Position numbers and translations under genes: made by a program. This document shows positions 8,186 to 16,868 of a stretch of 64,000 bases of DNA, piece by piece (the first letter of the stretch is position 1; each line of letters begins with the position of its first letter). Origin of the DNA: JBEISR01 sp044371425 (GTDB taxonomy: Bacteria > Planctomycetota > Planctomycetia > Pirellulales > Pirellulaceae); contig JBILTR010000016.1 of the NCBI GenBank assembly GCA_044371425.1, positions 62,001 to 126,000 of the forward strand, written 5' to 3'. The notes below the pieces were generated by a model. That model had not been told where the DNA came from. It made no database searches and worked only from the letters and a program-made list of their open reading frames with translations.

Positions 8186-9472
8186 TTAGACGCGTGGTGG
8201 GCCAAGAAGGGTGTGGAGGTAGTGGGGGAAGTCGGTCATGTCGCTGGGTGGGTCCGGGCCGATTACCAAGGGACCCTTTGGTCCTTCCACCAGCCGACCA
8301 TGGCTGCCGCGGACCAGGGATGCATCCAGAGGGACGACGTCCATGCGATAGCGAAAGCCTAGCTTCTTCTGCAAGAGCCTTCCCGCAGCTCGCAGGTTGC
8401 TGGTCATGAATAGTTCGGCGGGATCGTATCCTGGCTTTCGGTGAATATCGACCGTCCTTGCGAAGTCGGGTGCTGCTGCATCTTCCATCCAGAAGGGGTA
8501 AGCAAACCAAGCATCTGGCTTGGCCACCGCGATCCAATCGCCGCTGCGTGGATGATCCAATTGCAGTTCTCCGGGGGCAGCAACAAAATCGACGCCATCG
8601 ATCGACTCCACCAAGCGTCGGACTGCCAAGCGATCTTCACCTGGTCGGACGTAGATGTGTGCTACCTGATGGTCGACCACCGCAAAGGCTCGGCAATCTC
8701 CCGGAATCAGCATCTCACCAAATGGTCCTTTTCGAATCTCCAGATAGCCCGCCTGACGCAGAGCCCTCTGGAGATAGACCGGCAGGCGCACGGGAGTTAG
8801 CCCGTACTCGGAGACGACGATCGGGATCGCCCCGATCGACTCCGCCGCGTCCAGCACCTCACCCGCACAGCGATCGAGTTCGGCCACCCGCTGAGGATCG
8901 TGGATGTCGAGTCGTTGAAAGTCGTAATCGAGATGCGGCAAGTAGACCAGCGTCAGTTGGGGCCGCTGCTCACGCAGCACCAAACTGGTCGCCTTGGCGA
9001 TCCACTGAGTGCTGGCCAAACCCGCTTTTGGACCCCAGAAGGCCCAGAAAGGAAATGCTCCCAACCGCTCTGTCAGCCGACAACCGGTCTGGTCCAGGAT
9101 GTCAAAGACCTTCGAGCCGTCGCAGCCATAATGGGGTTTGGGGGTCGCACTCCAGGTCACTGGGGCGTGCTGGTTGTACCACCAGAACATCTTGGCGGTG
9201 GGATAGCCTTCGTAGAATTTTTCTCCCTGGACTAGATGATTCGACTGTTGCCAGAACCGGATCTCTGCCGTATCGCGGAAGTACCATCCATTGGCCACGA
9301 TACCATGCTGATTGGGCGGCTTCCCCGTCAGCATGGTCGCTTGGCAAGTGGAAGTGACTGCGGGGGTCGATCCTCTCCATGGTCTGGCCGCTCCGCAACT
9401 TGCCAAACGCGGGGCATATGGAAGGAGTTCTTGGGTGAGACCGACTGCGTTGAGAACGACGACGTTTGCCAT
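8186..9472 (-). CDS. Alkaline phosphatase superfamily protein (type I phosphodiesterase/nucleotide pyrophosphatase-like)
   Basis: A 428-residue soluble protein of the alkaline phosphatase superfamily, expected to hydrolyse a phosphodiester or pyrophosphate bond. Visible motifs are the N-terminal VVVLNAVGL strand, TPAVTSTCQATMLTG with the presumed nucleophile Thr, PPNQHGIVANGWYFRD, YLPHLDYDFQRL and VSEYGLTPV (late metal-ligand region), and AVVDHQVAHIYV near the C-terminus. This pattern closely resembles the alkaline phosphatase family members found beside ebo genes in other bacteria, but no other ebo gene is seen here. The usual metal-binding Asp of the first strand appears as Asn (VLNAVGL). 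It is the last gene of a minus-strand run with a HIT protein 33 bp upstream and YhaN/YhaO-like genes further up. The substrate is unknown. Confidence 0.82.
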   Translation of the reverse strand: MANVVVLNAVGLTQELLPYAPRLASCGAARPWRGSTPAVTSTCQATMLTGKPPNQHGIVANGWYFRDTAEIRFWQQSNHLVQGEKFYEGYPTAKMFWWYNQHAPVTWSATPKPHYGCDGSKVFDILDQTGCRLTERLGAFPFWAFWGPKAGLASTQWIAKATSLVLREQRPQLTLVYLPHLDYDFQRLDIHDPQRVAELDRCAGEVLDAAESIGAIPIVVSEYGLTPVRLPVYLQRALRQAGYLEIRKGPFGEMLIPGDCRAFAVVDHQVAHIYVRPGEDRLAVRRLVESIDGVDFVAAPGELQLDHPRSGDWIAVAKPDAWFAYPFWMEDAAAPDFARTVDIHRKPGYDPAELFMTSNLRAAGRLLQKKLGFRYRMDVVPLDASLVRGSHGRLVEGPKGPLVIGPDPPSDMTDFPHYLHTLLGPPRV

Positions 9473-9505
9473 CTTGAAGTGTTTCGCTGAAGTCTTTGGG
9501 CGATA

Positions 9506-9847
9506 TCAGCCCGGGGGCCATTTCATGCGGCGTCCGCTGAGCAGATGGAAGTGGAGGTGCATGACGTCTTGCCCGCCATCCTTGCCGCAATTGACTACCA
9601 GTCGATAACCAGATTCCGCACAGCTCAGTTGGCGAGCCACGGTGCGGACGACGCGATGCAGATGCCCCAAAAGTGCGTCGTCTTCATCGCTGGCATCTTC
9701 CAGACTGACGATCGGCTTTTTGGGAATCACCAGAACGTGGATGGGAGCTTGCGGGTTGATGTCGTGGAAGGCGATTGCCAGATCATCTTCGTAGACAATC
9801 TTGGCAGGGATTTCCTTTCGAATGATTTTCGCGAATACCGTTTCCAT
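9506..9847 (-). CDS. HIT family nucleotide-binding protein (HinT-like)
   Basis: A 113-residue histidine-triad protein, the typical length for HinT-type purine nucleoside phosphoramidases. It shows METVFAKIIRKEIPAKIVYE, FHDINPQAPIHVLVIPKK and the C-terminal triad MHLHFHLLSG. The frame is open much further upstream, across the end of the ATPase gene, but homology begins at the ATG at 9847. HinT proteins hydrolyse adenosine 5'-phosphoramidates and related mixed anhydrides (family knowledge). It sits between a SbcC-like ATPase (100 bp upstream) and a phosphodiesterase (33 bp downstream), all co-directional, so a shared transcript is likely. Confidence 0.92.
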   Translation of the reverse strand: METVFAKIIRKEIPAKIVYEDDLAIAFHDINPQAPIHVLVIPKKPIVSLEDASDEDDALLGHLHRVVRTVARQLSCAESGYRLVVNCGKDGGQDVMHLHFHLLSGRRMKWPPG

Positions 9848-9947
9848 GCGATCGATTCCCCCCCAGGTCTGAGTTTTCCGCAGCGGGGCGTCTAGCGACG
9901 CGCCCCTTGGCTTCATTGTGCCCGGCATCGTTGGGGTTGTCGACGTG

Positions 9948-12900
9948 TCAACCGGCGGGAACCTCTCGGGACTGTCGGATGTCCTCTTCCAGCGTTTCCA
10001 GTGGGATCCAGCGGTCTTCGCGATTTTCGAAGTCGAACCACAACGAATCGTCCTCGACGGCGGGTGCTTCCTGTGGCCGCAGGGCGATCGGCTCCAAAAC
10101 CTCCGGTTCGGGTAGCGCTTGCTGCGCCGGTCGGTGAGGTTGGTAGATTTTCGCTTCTCCTGGTTCCCCTTGAACCGGCAGGACGCGCACTTGCACGTCG
10201 ATTTGATGGAACATCCGCATGATGTGCTCGTGGCAGGTGAACATGATGACCTGGTGCCCCATCGCGGCGAAATCCTTGAGGACCTGGGCCGCCAGTTGGG
10301 CTCGGTGGCTATCAAAGTTGACCAGGACATCATCGAGCACCAGTGGCACGGCGACCCCGCGGCGGGCAAAGGCGGATGCGAGCGCCAAACGCAAGGCGAT
10401 AAAGACCGCTTCGCGGGTTCCGCGGCTGAGCACTTCCAAGGGAAGTGCCTGGCCGGTCTGGTTGTCGATTCGCAGCTGATTCTTGCCCAGTTGGGTCCAA
10501 ATCCGCGTGTATTTTCCGCCCGTTAGTTGCTTGAGGAATCCCGAGGCTTCTCGAAGCGTCTCCGGTTGACGCTGGGTTTCGTAGACTTCGCAGACTTGTT
10601 CTAGCATGCGATGGGTGGCGGCGAGAGTTTTCCACTTCGACCTTCCGAGCTGGATCTGCTTCTCCAGCGTCGCCATTTCCAGCTGGACCTCGGCCAAGCG
10701 GCGATCGCTGGCCAGCGTCTTCATCTCCTGCGATACCTCGCCCTGCCGCTGCAGCAGCTGATCGACACGGCTGCGGGCCTGTTGCATTCGGTGCGTCAGC
10801 GATTCCCAGCGTTTCTCCAGTTCGTGGCGGTGTTCTGGGGAGAGCCACTGAGCCATGGTGTCGTAGGGAACGTGCCCTGCGAGCATGGACCGTATCCGCT
10901 GCTCGGCAGTCTGCAACTGGGCGGCAAGTTTCAGATGCTCTTGTTTGCTCTTCTGCTGTTCCTCCAGTTGCTCGACCGACTCCACACCCCAGTCGGCCAG
11001 CATCGCATGGATCGATCGTTCCAGCTTGTCGATGGAGGCTTGCATCGTGCGCTGCTGTTTGGCGAGTGTCTGGTCTTCCTCTTTCCACTGCCGTCTGTTC
11101 TGCAAAAGCGATCGCTGTTCGGCCAGCATCGCCACCATGGCATCGATCTGAGCATTTGGGGTAGCGGTGGGAGCACTGCCCGTCGCATTCAAGCCACCGG
11201 TCGTTTGGTTCGATGCAGCCGAAGCCGCCGTCGGCTTGGCGTCGCGGGCTACCGGTACCGAAGATGGGATCGTCGCAGTGGAGGACGGTTCGGAACGCAT
11301 CGATCGGTGGAGGGATTCGATACGTTGGCAGAAGGCGTCCCATTCGATGGATCGCTGAGCCAATTCGTCTTCGTGGGTTTTCAGTCGGCGTCGACTGGTG
11401 ACCAACGATTCGTATCCATCAGCCATCAGCCGAAGGCTTTTGGGGCTGAGCGATTCGGAGAGGCCAAGATGCTGCAGCGTCTTACGCCACTGCGACTTGG
11501 CTTGATGGAGACTGACGCCTGCGGAGTGCGCCGTCTGCTCCGCACTGCTGAGTCGCTGCAAGGCAGCTTCTAGGTTCTGCTGCACGGGTAGCAGGGTTTC
11601 GAAAAGCGACAGTTCGTGTTCGCACTCCTTGATCCTCTGCTGGGCGTTGCCGGTGAAGCTTGGGATCGATCGGTCGAGTTCTTCGCGATCGCCTTCGGAT
11701 TTTTTCAGTTGTCGGATCACCGCATCCAGTTGGCTTTCGCAGTCGTCCAGGCTGCCATCGGTGCCACGCTCCGTGAACGACTTCCAGGTCCACCAGAAGA
11801 AGAGCGTCACCATGCCTACGAGGCTGAGCAGCGAGCCGTTGCCAACGTCATGATCGAAGAAGAAGTTGGTGAGCAGTTTGTCGAGCCCGATCAGCAGCAT
11901 GACAGCGCCGATGGCGTAGGGGATCATCAATACAAAGAACCGCTCCAGCGGTAGGGCATCTTCCGCTTCGAGGTCGACAGCTTCTTCTTGCAACTCGCGG
12001 CGGTGTTTCTGCAGCTTCTCGATCCGCTCGTCAATCTCCTGCCTGGAGCGGAGTTTCTGGATCAGTTCCTGAAGCTGATGCATCCCTGCGGTCAGGTCGG
12101 TTTGTTCTCTGACGGCAAGGAAGTCATCGATACGCCGCTTCAGCTTCTCGGCTTCCGCGCGATCGTCTTCCGTTTGTGCTTTGGCTTTTGCCAGCCGCGC
12201 TGATTGGATCCTGACCTCGCGAGCTGGGACAGCTAGGTCGGCAATCGCCTGGCGCGAAAGATCGGGAAGATTGGCGAGCCGTTGATCGCGAAGGAGCTGC
12301 TGCTGGTCATCCTCGCTGAGCCCAAGGCGGCGTGCATCTTCCAACAGGTGGTCGCGAGCCTGCTGCACATCGGCTTGCAGGCGTTGGATCTGCTTTTGTA
12401 GCGAAGCGATCCAGGGGGACTGTTCTGCTGCTGCTTCGATTTTGGCCGCGTGTTCCAGCACCGAACGACGGATGGGCAGAGCTGCGGCTCGCGCCCGCAA
12501 TTGCTTCCGTTGCTGTTTGATCTGGTCGATCGTGGTTTGCCGTTCCTGCTGGTTGGTGATCAGCTGTTTCACTTTGGTGACAGCATCGTCGGGAAGATCG
12601 ATGCGGGCCTTCAGTTGGGCGATCTGTTCGCGAATGCGGTCGCGTTCGATCCAAGGCTCCTTCATACTGATCGCCAAGTCGACGCCCTTGAGTTCGACTT
12701 CCCATTGGCCCAGTCGTTCGTAGAGCGAATCGATTTCTTCCTGCTGATTTTGCCGTGTTGCGGCGAGTTCCGTCCAGCGTTTCCCCTTGGCCAGGAGCAC
12801 TTCCTGTTCGTGGCGGAGTTTATCACGACGCTGCAGGGCTTGGGCCAGGAATCCAGGTTCCTCGATCGTCCCTACGATTTGGTGCCTGGCCTGTTTTAGT

Positions 12901-13406
12901 TGGCGGATGATGTCGACCAGGGAGACGCGATCCATACCGCTGGAGAGTTTGTACAGTTCATCGGCGGCGGCTGTATCGTCCAGGGAACTGAGTTCTTGGA
13001 GTTCGCGAATGCCGATGGCGAAAACATTGCTAAAGATCGACTCATCGATTTGGCCGAGGAGGGCCCCCAGGCGGTGAGCTCCTTGAACAACGCCATCGGA
13101 TCCGGACACCGTGACTTGACCTTGGACCGAGTGGTCATCGAGCGTCGCGCGGCGAGAGACCTCGTAGCCACCGCCTGGGCCCGTGACGCGCAGAGCGCCG
13201 CCAGGACGGCCACCGTGCACGGGGGGCAAGTATCGCTGCCGCCGCTCGGGTGGGAACCCGTAGAACATCGCTCGAAGAAATTGCATCAGCGTCGTCTTGC
13301 CCGCTTCGTTGGGCCCATAGAAGACGGCCATGGATTCTGGGAGCGAATCGACCGTCAGGCCCGTCCAGACTCCAAAGCCGTCGATCTGGATGTCGCGAAT
13401 TTTCAT
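9948..13406 (-). CDS. YhaN/SbcC-like AAA ATPase with central membrane segments
   Basis: A 1152-residue SMC/Rad50-type ATPase. The N-terminus MKIRDIQIDGFGVW leads to Walker A GPNEAGKTT near residues 31-39. The long middle is heptad-rich coiled coil (many Gln, Glu and Arg). The C-terminal half carries the ABC signature region LSRGTREAVFIALRLALASA and Walker B VPLVLDDVLVNFD. Unlike SbcC, the coiled coil is broken by two hydrophobic segments (about residues 465-540: FFVLMIPYAIGAVMLLIG and LLSLVGMVTLFFWW), as in YhaN proteins, so it may be membrane-tethered. An extra C-terminal acidic tail of about 60 residues follows the ATPase core. The YhaO/SbcD-like phosphoesterase gene ends 54 bp upstream, so the two probably act as a complex in DNA end processing (inference). 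Confidence 0.88.
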   Translation of the reverse strand: MKIRDIQIDGFGVWTGLTVDSLPESMAVFYGPNEAGKTTLMQFLRAMFYGFPPERRQRYLPPVHGGRPGGALRVTGPGGGYEVSRRATLDDHSVQGQVTVSGSDGVVQGAHRLGALLGQIDESIFSNVFAIGIRELQELSSLDDTAAADELYKLSSGMDRVSLVDIIRQLKQARHQIVGTIEEPGFLAQALQRRDKLRHEQEVLLAKGKRWTELAATRQNQQEEIDSLYERLGQWEVELKGVDLAISMKEPWIERDRIREQIAQLKARIDLPDDAVTKVKQLITNQQERQTTIDQIKQQRKQLRARAAALPIRRSVLEHAAKIEAAAEQSPWIASLQKQIQRLQADVQQARDHLLEDARRLGLSEDDQQQLLRDQRLANLPDLSRQAIADLAVPAREVRIQSARLAKAKAQTEDDRAEAEKLKRRIDDFLAVREQTDLTAGMHQLQELIQKLRSRQEIDERIEKLQKHRRELQEEAVDLEAEDALPLERFFVLMIPYAIGAVMLLIGLDKLLTNFFFDHDVGNGSLLSLVGMVTLFFWWTWKSFTERGTDGSLDDCESQLDAVIRQLKKSEGDREELDRSIPSFTGNAQQRIKECEHELSLFETLLPVQQNLEAALQRLSSAEQTAHSAGVSLHQAKSQWRKTLQHLGLSESLSPKSLRLMADGYESLVTSRRRLKTHEDELAQRSIEWDAFCQRIESLHRSMRSEPSSTATIPSSVPVARDAKPTAASAASNQTTGGLNATGSAPTATPNAQIDAMVAMLAEQRSLLQNRRQWKEEDQTLAKQQRTMQASIDKLERSIHAMLADWGVESVEQLEEQQKSKQEHLKLAAQLQTAEQRIRSMLAGHVPYDTMAQWLSPEHRHELEKRWESLTHRMQQARSRVDQLLQRQGEVSQEMKTLASDRRLAEVQLEMATLEKQIQLGRSKWKTLAATHRMLEQVCEVYETQRQPETLREASGFLKQLTGGKYTRIWTQLGKNQLRIDNQTGQALPLEVLSRGTREAVFIALRLALASAFARRGVAVPLVLDDVLVNFDSHRAQLAAQVLKDFAAMGHQVIMFTCHEHIMRMFHQIDVQVRVLPVQGEPGEAKIYQPHRPAQQALPEPEVLEPIALRPQEAPAVEDDSLWFDFENREDRWIPLETLEEDIRQSREVPAG

Positions 13407-13460
13407 GGTTGGCTTCTCGGTGAGGTCGCGTGATGATGAGTTTGGAGGTGCGAGTCAATC

Positions 13461-14738
13461 TCAGAGGGTTTTGCTGGCCCCTAGGCCCAATTTGCGGAGC
13501 CCAGCCAGGAGGTCGACCGATTGGCCTCGGAGCAGTTCGCAACCAATCCACTGAGCATGGCCAAGCGCTTCGGTGCGATCCGCAGCCCGTTCGTCGCTCA
13601 GCCATTCTTTCCAGAGAGCGGACGCTGGAGTTTCCGAGTCGATGGTGGCTGACCAACTAAGGTGTTTGAGGTTTTCTTTGCGGTGAGCCTCCGCGACGCG
13701 AAGGAAGTCGCCGAGAATCGTATCCTCTTGAGACCACTTAGCGGGGAGGCTTTGAGGCGGTATCCACTTGATATCGACCGTCCAGGCTGGATGGCGACCG
13801 TGACCAAATTCCGCTCGCAGCCATTGCAGCAATTCATCCATGCTGTTGCCAGTCGTCCAATCCAGGTGCGATGCATCCAGTTCGATCTCCCATCGCACCA
13901 GAAGCATTCTGCCCGCGTGGTCGGCAATCATACGCTGCATTCTTCGCGCGATCTCGGGCCGCAATTCATGGATTGCCGAGAGTTCATCGATCGTCAATTT
14001 GGCCTGCAGATAGCGAACCGTATCCAGCTCGACATATTGCGACTGCAGCTTTCCGTGGGAGTCGACTTCATGGAGATAGCAGCCATGCGAACCTGGTTCG
14101 TTGAAGCTGCGTCCTTGGGGCGACCCACACTGGTGAGCGATCAGAGTGGCATCGGTCCATCGCTGTGACTGGTGCTGGCCTCCCATCGCCCAATGGCTGA
14201 TCCTTGCCTGTTGCAATGCCTCCAGCTCCACCTCGCCATGTCCGATGGCGATCGAGAATGTGGAGCCTGGTTCCAGGTCAAAGTCGCCGCCACGAAGCGT
14301 CTGGCGTCCATCGCTGGATCGGCCGATCAGCGAGGCCAGCGGGTGGCCAGCTCGCTTGAATAACACCAGCTCCGAACGGTCGCTGGAAAATCGAGTGACG
14401 TGGTCGGGCAGATGGATCGCTTCCGGCCAGTGATCGATGTGGTCGTTGGATCCGGTTGCCCAGTAGATCGGAATCTTGGCTTCGGCAAGACGATCCAATT
14501 GCTCCAGCAGGAACGCAATACCTGCGGGCCCCACGTGCGCTGGGTGGAGCAGATCTCCGGTGAGAAGCAGAAAATCGACCTGTTCGAGAAGTGCGGTATC
14601 GAAGACCAGTTCCGCGGCTTTCCAGGGCGCTTCGCACCAACTTGCACGGAGGTGATCGGGAAGGTCGATCAAGTCCTGCAGCGGACGTTCGAGATGAAAC
14701 TCCCCTGCGTGCAAATATCGAAATGATTCCTTGGCCAT
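13461..14738 (-). CDS. YhaO/SbcD-like metallophosphoesterase (DNA repair exonuclease family)
   Basis: A 425-residue calcineurin-like phosphoesterase and the probable partner of the following ATPase. The start at 14738 is supported by a strong AGGGAGGG ribosome-binding site 5 bases upstream and by the conserved N-terminus FRYLHAGEFHL; the frame stays open to 14960 but that part looks non-coding. Motifs: LHAGEFH (10-15), LLLTGDLLHPAH (Asp62), ATGSNDH (96-100), and C-terminal histidines in AIGHGE and GGQHQ. The family norm is D-x-H in motif I and GNH[DE] in motif III. Here these read E-F-H and GSND, so catalytic efficiency or metal use may differ. Alternative: an inactive structural partner. Pairing with the YhaN-like gene is sequence-adjacent and co-directional. 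Confidence 0.82.
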   Translation of the reverse strand: MAKESFRYLHAGEFHLERPLQDLIDLPDHLRASWCEAPWKAAELVFDTALLEQVDFLLLTGDLLHPAHVGPAGIAFLLEQLDRLAEAKIPIYWATGSNDHIDHWPEAIHLPDHVTRFSSDRSELVLFKRAGHPLASLIGRSSDGRQTLRGGDFDLEPGSTFSIAIGHGEVELEALQQARISHWAMGGQHQSQRWTDATLIAHQCGSPQGRSFNEPGSHGCYLHEVDSHGKLQSQYVELDTVRYLQAKLTIDELSAIHELRPEIARRMQRMIADHAGRMLLVRWEIELDASHLDWTTGNSMDELLQWLRAEFGHGRHPAWTVDIKWIPPQSLPAKWSQEDTILGDFLRVAEAHRKENLKHLSWSATIDSETPASALWKEWLSDERAADRTEALGHAQWIGCELLRGQSVDLLAGLRKLGLGASKTL

Positions 14739-15224
14739 GCCGCCCTCCCTGGCGAAGTTTTTGCTCGGCTTGTTTGACCGTCGCGAGGTGTTTGCTCGTC
14801 GATGATCGCTGCAACTTGTGTGGTTGGATCTAATTCCTTCCGATCGGCCCACACTAGTTGAAAGGAGTCTAAACCAAGTGGGGAGGCGGTGCCAAGTCGG
14901 ATCTGGCAGCCGTGCTGGCCACGGATCCAGCGACGTTCGCGCGGTCGGTTTTGCTATCATTTTGGGGTGAAGTGGATAGCTCGATTCCTGTGGTGCGGAA
15001 TCGGGCGGTGGCCCTAGGCAAGGGGAAAGCCAAGCCAGCCAAGTGTAGCAGGCGTTCGCTGCCGACTATCTAGCCGCAAGTCGCTCCGTTGTTCAGGGCA
15101 AACAAGAGCTTTTCCTTGGGGGCGTTGAAAGGGAGCGGACGCTTGTTCTAGCGGTTCGCAGCCACGATAGAGGGGATGGCGGAAGGGCGATTGAACGAGT
15201 CACTTCTTTTTTGTTCAAGCCACT
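14739..15224. other. Intergenic region upstream of the YhaO/YhaN cluster
   Basis: A 486-bp gap between the phosphoesterase start and the stop of the next minus-strand gene. Apart from the ribosome-binding site at its left edge (complement of CGCCCTCCCT just above 14738) I see no gene, RNA or clear terminator. Confidence 0.45.
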
Positions 15225-16082
15225 TCATCGGTAGAAATCGATCCACGTCCACTCGATCGACTCCGGGGATTCCTTCAGCCAATCGGAAGGTACTTCCACC
15301 GTGAACGTTCGCGGCTCGTTGGGCAGAATCGCTTTCTGGAGCGTTTCCTTGAGGACCTTTTCTTCGGGAGATACGACCGTCTTTTGCAAGATCTTGAGGG
15401 ACTGTCCTTCTTGAGGAGTCCCATCCACCTGGATGCTAAGCGGTTGGGGGCCACTGGAATGAAAGTTCCATTCGATGCGATGGTTTCCGCAGATGCAGGT
15501 CAGCGATTCCAGACCGCGCAGCGATCCGCTCCACTGGATCCGCTGCGGCCAGTCGACTCCTTCTCGCCAAAGCGTCGCCTGATCGATCGGGTCGGCTTTG
15601 CCAAAGTCCACCAACAGGCCGCGTTCGATCGACTTGAGTTTCCAGAGTTGCGAGCCTCTTTTCGGGAGGACCCCAACACCGATTGGCATTCCTTGAACCG
15701 AGGTGAGGGGGATTCGATCGACCAGTTGCAGCGCAAACTCCGTTGGGGTCTGAGTGGGATTGGACGACAGGCTTGGCCAAGACCACTGTTGGTCTTGACT
15801 CACAATGGTTGGGAAATCCTGAGTCCCCAGCGCGACGACGACCGCCTGTTTGGTGAAGTCGATCACCGGAGTTGTCGACTTAGGGAAAAGCGCCTTCCAA
15901 AGATGTTTCCACACGTTGGGGTCGCCAATCCAATCGTGATTGGGGAAGGGAGGCCTAGGCGACTTGGGATCCAACCGGCCGCTCCAACCGATCCAGAGCG
16001 CTGTCCCATTGGCGCTGAGCTGGGCTGGGAGATTGACGGCCGAAGCGGCTGAAAAAAGGAGCAGATCGCGTCGTGTCCACAT
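15225..16082 (-). CDS. Tat-exported protein of unknown function
   Basis: A 285-residue protein starting MWTRRDLLLFSAASAVNL, a twin-arginine signal (RRDLLLF) followed by an Ala/Ser-rich hydrophobic stretch. The open frame extends 17 codons further upstream, but the Tat signal argues for the ATG at 16082. The mature part has no motif I recognise: a Trp-rich N-terminal segment (WIGWSGRLDP, DPNVWKHLWKALF), then beta-strand-like sequence ending WTWIDFYR. It lies 90 bp downstream of nusB on the same strand. The protein is probably periplasmic, and its role is unknown. Confidence 0.65.
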   Translation of the reverse strand: MWTRRDLLLFSAASAVNLPAQLSANGTALWIGWSGRLDPKSPRPPFPNHDWIGDPNVWKHLWKALFPKSTTPVIDFTKQAVVVALGTQDFPTIVSQDQQWSWPSLSSNPTQTPTEFALQLVDRIPLTSVQGMPIGVGVLPKRGSQLWKLKSIERGLLVDFGKADPIDQATLWREGVDWPQRIQWSGSLRGLESLTCICGNHRIEWNFHSSGPQPLSIQVDGTPQEGQSLKILQKTVVSPEEKVLKETLQKAILPNEPRTFTVEVPSDWLKESPESIEWTWIDFYR

Positions 16083-16172
16083 GGTTGCAGCCCCAGAATG
16101 TCGGCAAAACATCGTTTCGGAGCACACCGTCAAGGGAAGTCTGTGTTGGACGAAGCAACCGAATCGTCGAAT

Positions 16173-16592
16173 CTACTGTTCTGCGGGAGCTTCGCGTTCC
16201 TTGAACAGTCGATCGAGCAGTCCATTGACGAATTGCCCGGAATTGCGGCTTCCGTATCGTTTGGCGATATCGACTGCTTCGTTGATGGCAACGCGGCCGG
16301 GCACCGATCCAAAGAACATTTCGTAGGCTGCAATTCTCAGGATATTGCGATCGATGGCAGACATCCGTTTGAGCGACCAGTTGGCGGCATTTTTGGAAAG
16401 CAGCAGGTCGATTTCTTTGCGATGGGACCTGACACCCTGCAGGAGTTCCGTGGCAAATTGCACGAGCGGTCGATTGCTCAGCAATCGCTGGGTCAAAAAC
16501 TCATGCGAAGGATCGTCGTCGCGTGTTGGATGAAATTCTTCCTCAAATAAAACTTGCAGAACAATTTCCCTGGCTCGTCGTCGCGTGGTCAT
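16173..16592 (-). CDS. nusB: Transcription antitermination factor NusB
   Basis: A 139-residue NusB, the size of the family. It begins MTTRRRAREIVLQVLFEEEF and carries the C-terminal hallmark RVAINEAVDIAKRYGS followed by GQFVNGLLDRL. NusB binds boxA RNA together with S10 (NusE) in rRNA antitermination complexes. The frame is open to 16730, but the family start is the ATG at 16592. The Tat-exported hypothetical gene follows downstream; there is no ribH or ribosomal neighbour here, although that pairing is frequent elsewhere. Confidence 0.95.
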   Translation of the reverse strand: MTTRRRAREIVLQVLFEEEFHPTRDDDPSHEFLTQRLLSNRPLVQFATELLQGVRSHRKEIDLLLSKNAANWSLKRMSAIDRNILRIAAYEMFFGSVPGRVAINEAVDIAKRYGSRNSGQFVNGLLDRLFKEREAPAEQ

Positions 16593-16868
16593 AGCAACCT
16601 GTAGGCTCGCTGAAAAAAACGACCGTGGAAGTGGGATGGCGAGGTTGTCTTCAAGGCAACCGATCGATGGTGGAAACCACCCGCCGATCATCATCCTCTC
16701 TCTCCTGCGATCGCTCAAGGCCATTCGCATCTTGGATTGTATTGCTGGTTTGTGTCGGAAACCGCTGGAGAAGCGAGCCGACGGGGATTGGCTGCGGTAT
16801 AGTGAGCGGTTTGATGAGGGTGGGGTGTCCAGGTACCCTGAAGATTACCAGCCGACGGTGGGGAGAGG

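Noticed and set aside
9506..10369. 287-residue frame reading the HIT protein plus a long N-terminal extension
   Set aside because: The extension is antisense-like, Arg/Ser/Pro-rich and overlaps the ATPase gene; the HIT domain starts at 9847.
10330..11573. Long frames on both strands inside the YhaN-like ATPase gene
   Set aside because: Shadows of a GC-biased coding sequence; the ATPase motifs are in the other minus-strand frame.
15384..16052. 222-residue plus-strand frame
   Set aside because: Antisense to the Tat-exported hypothetical gene, no recognisable features.
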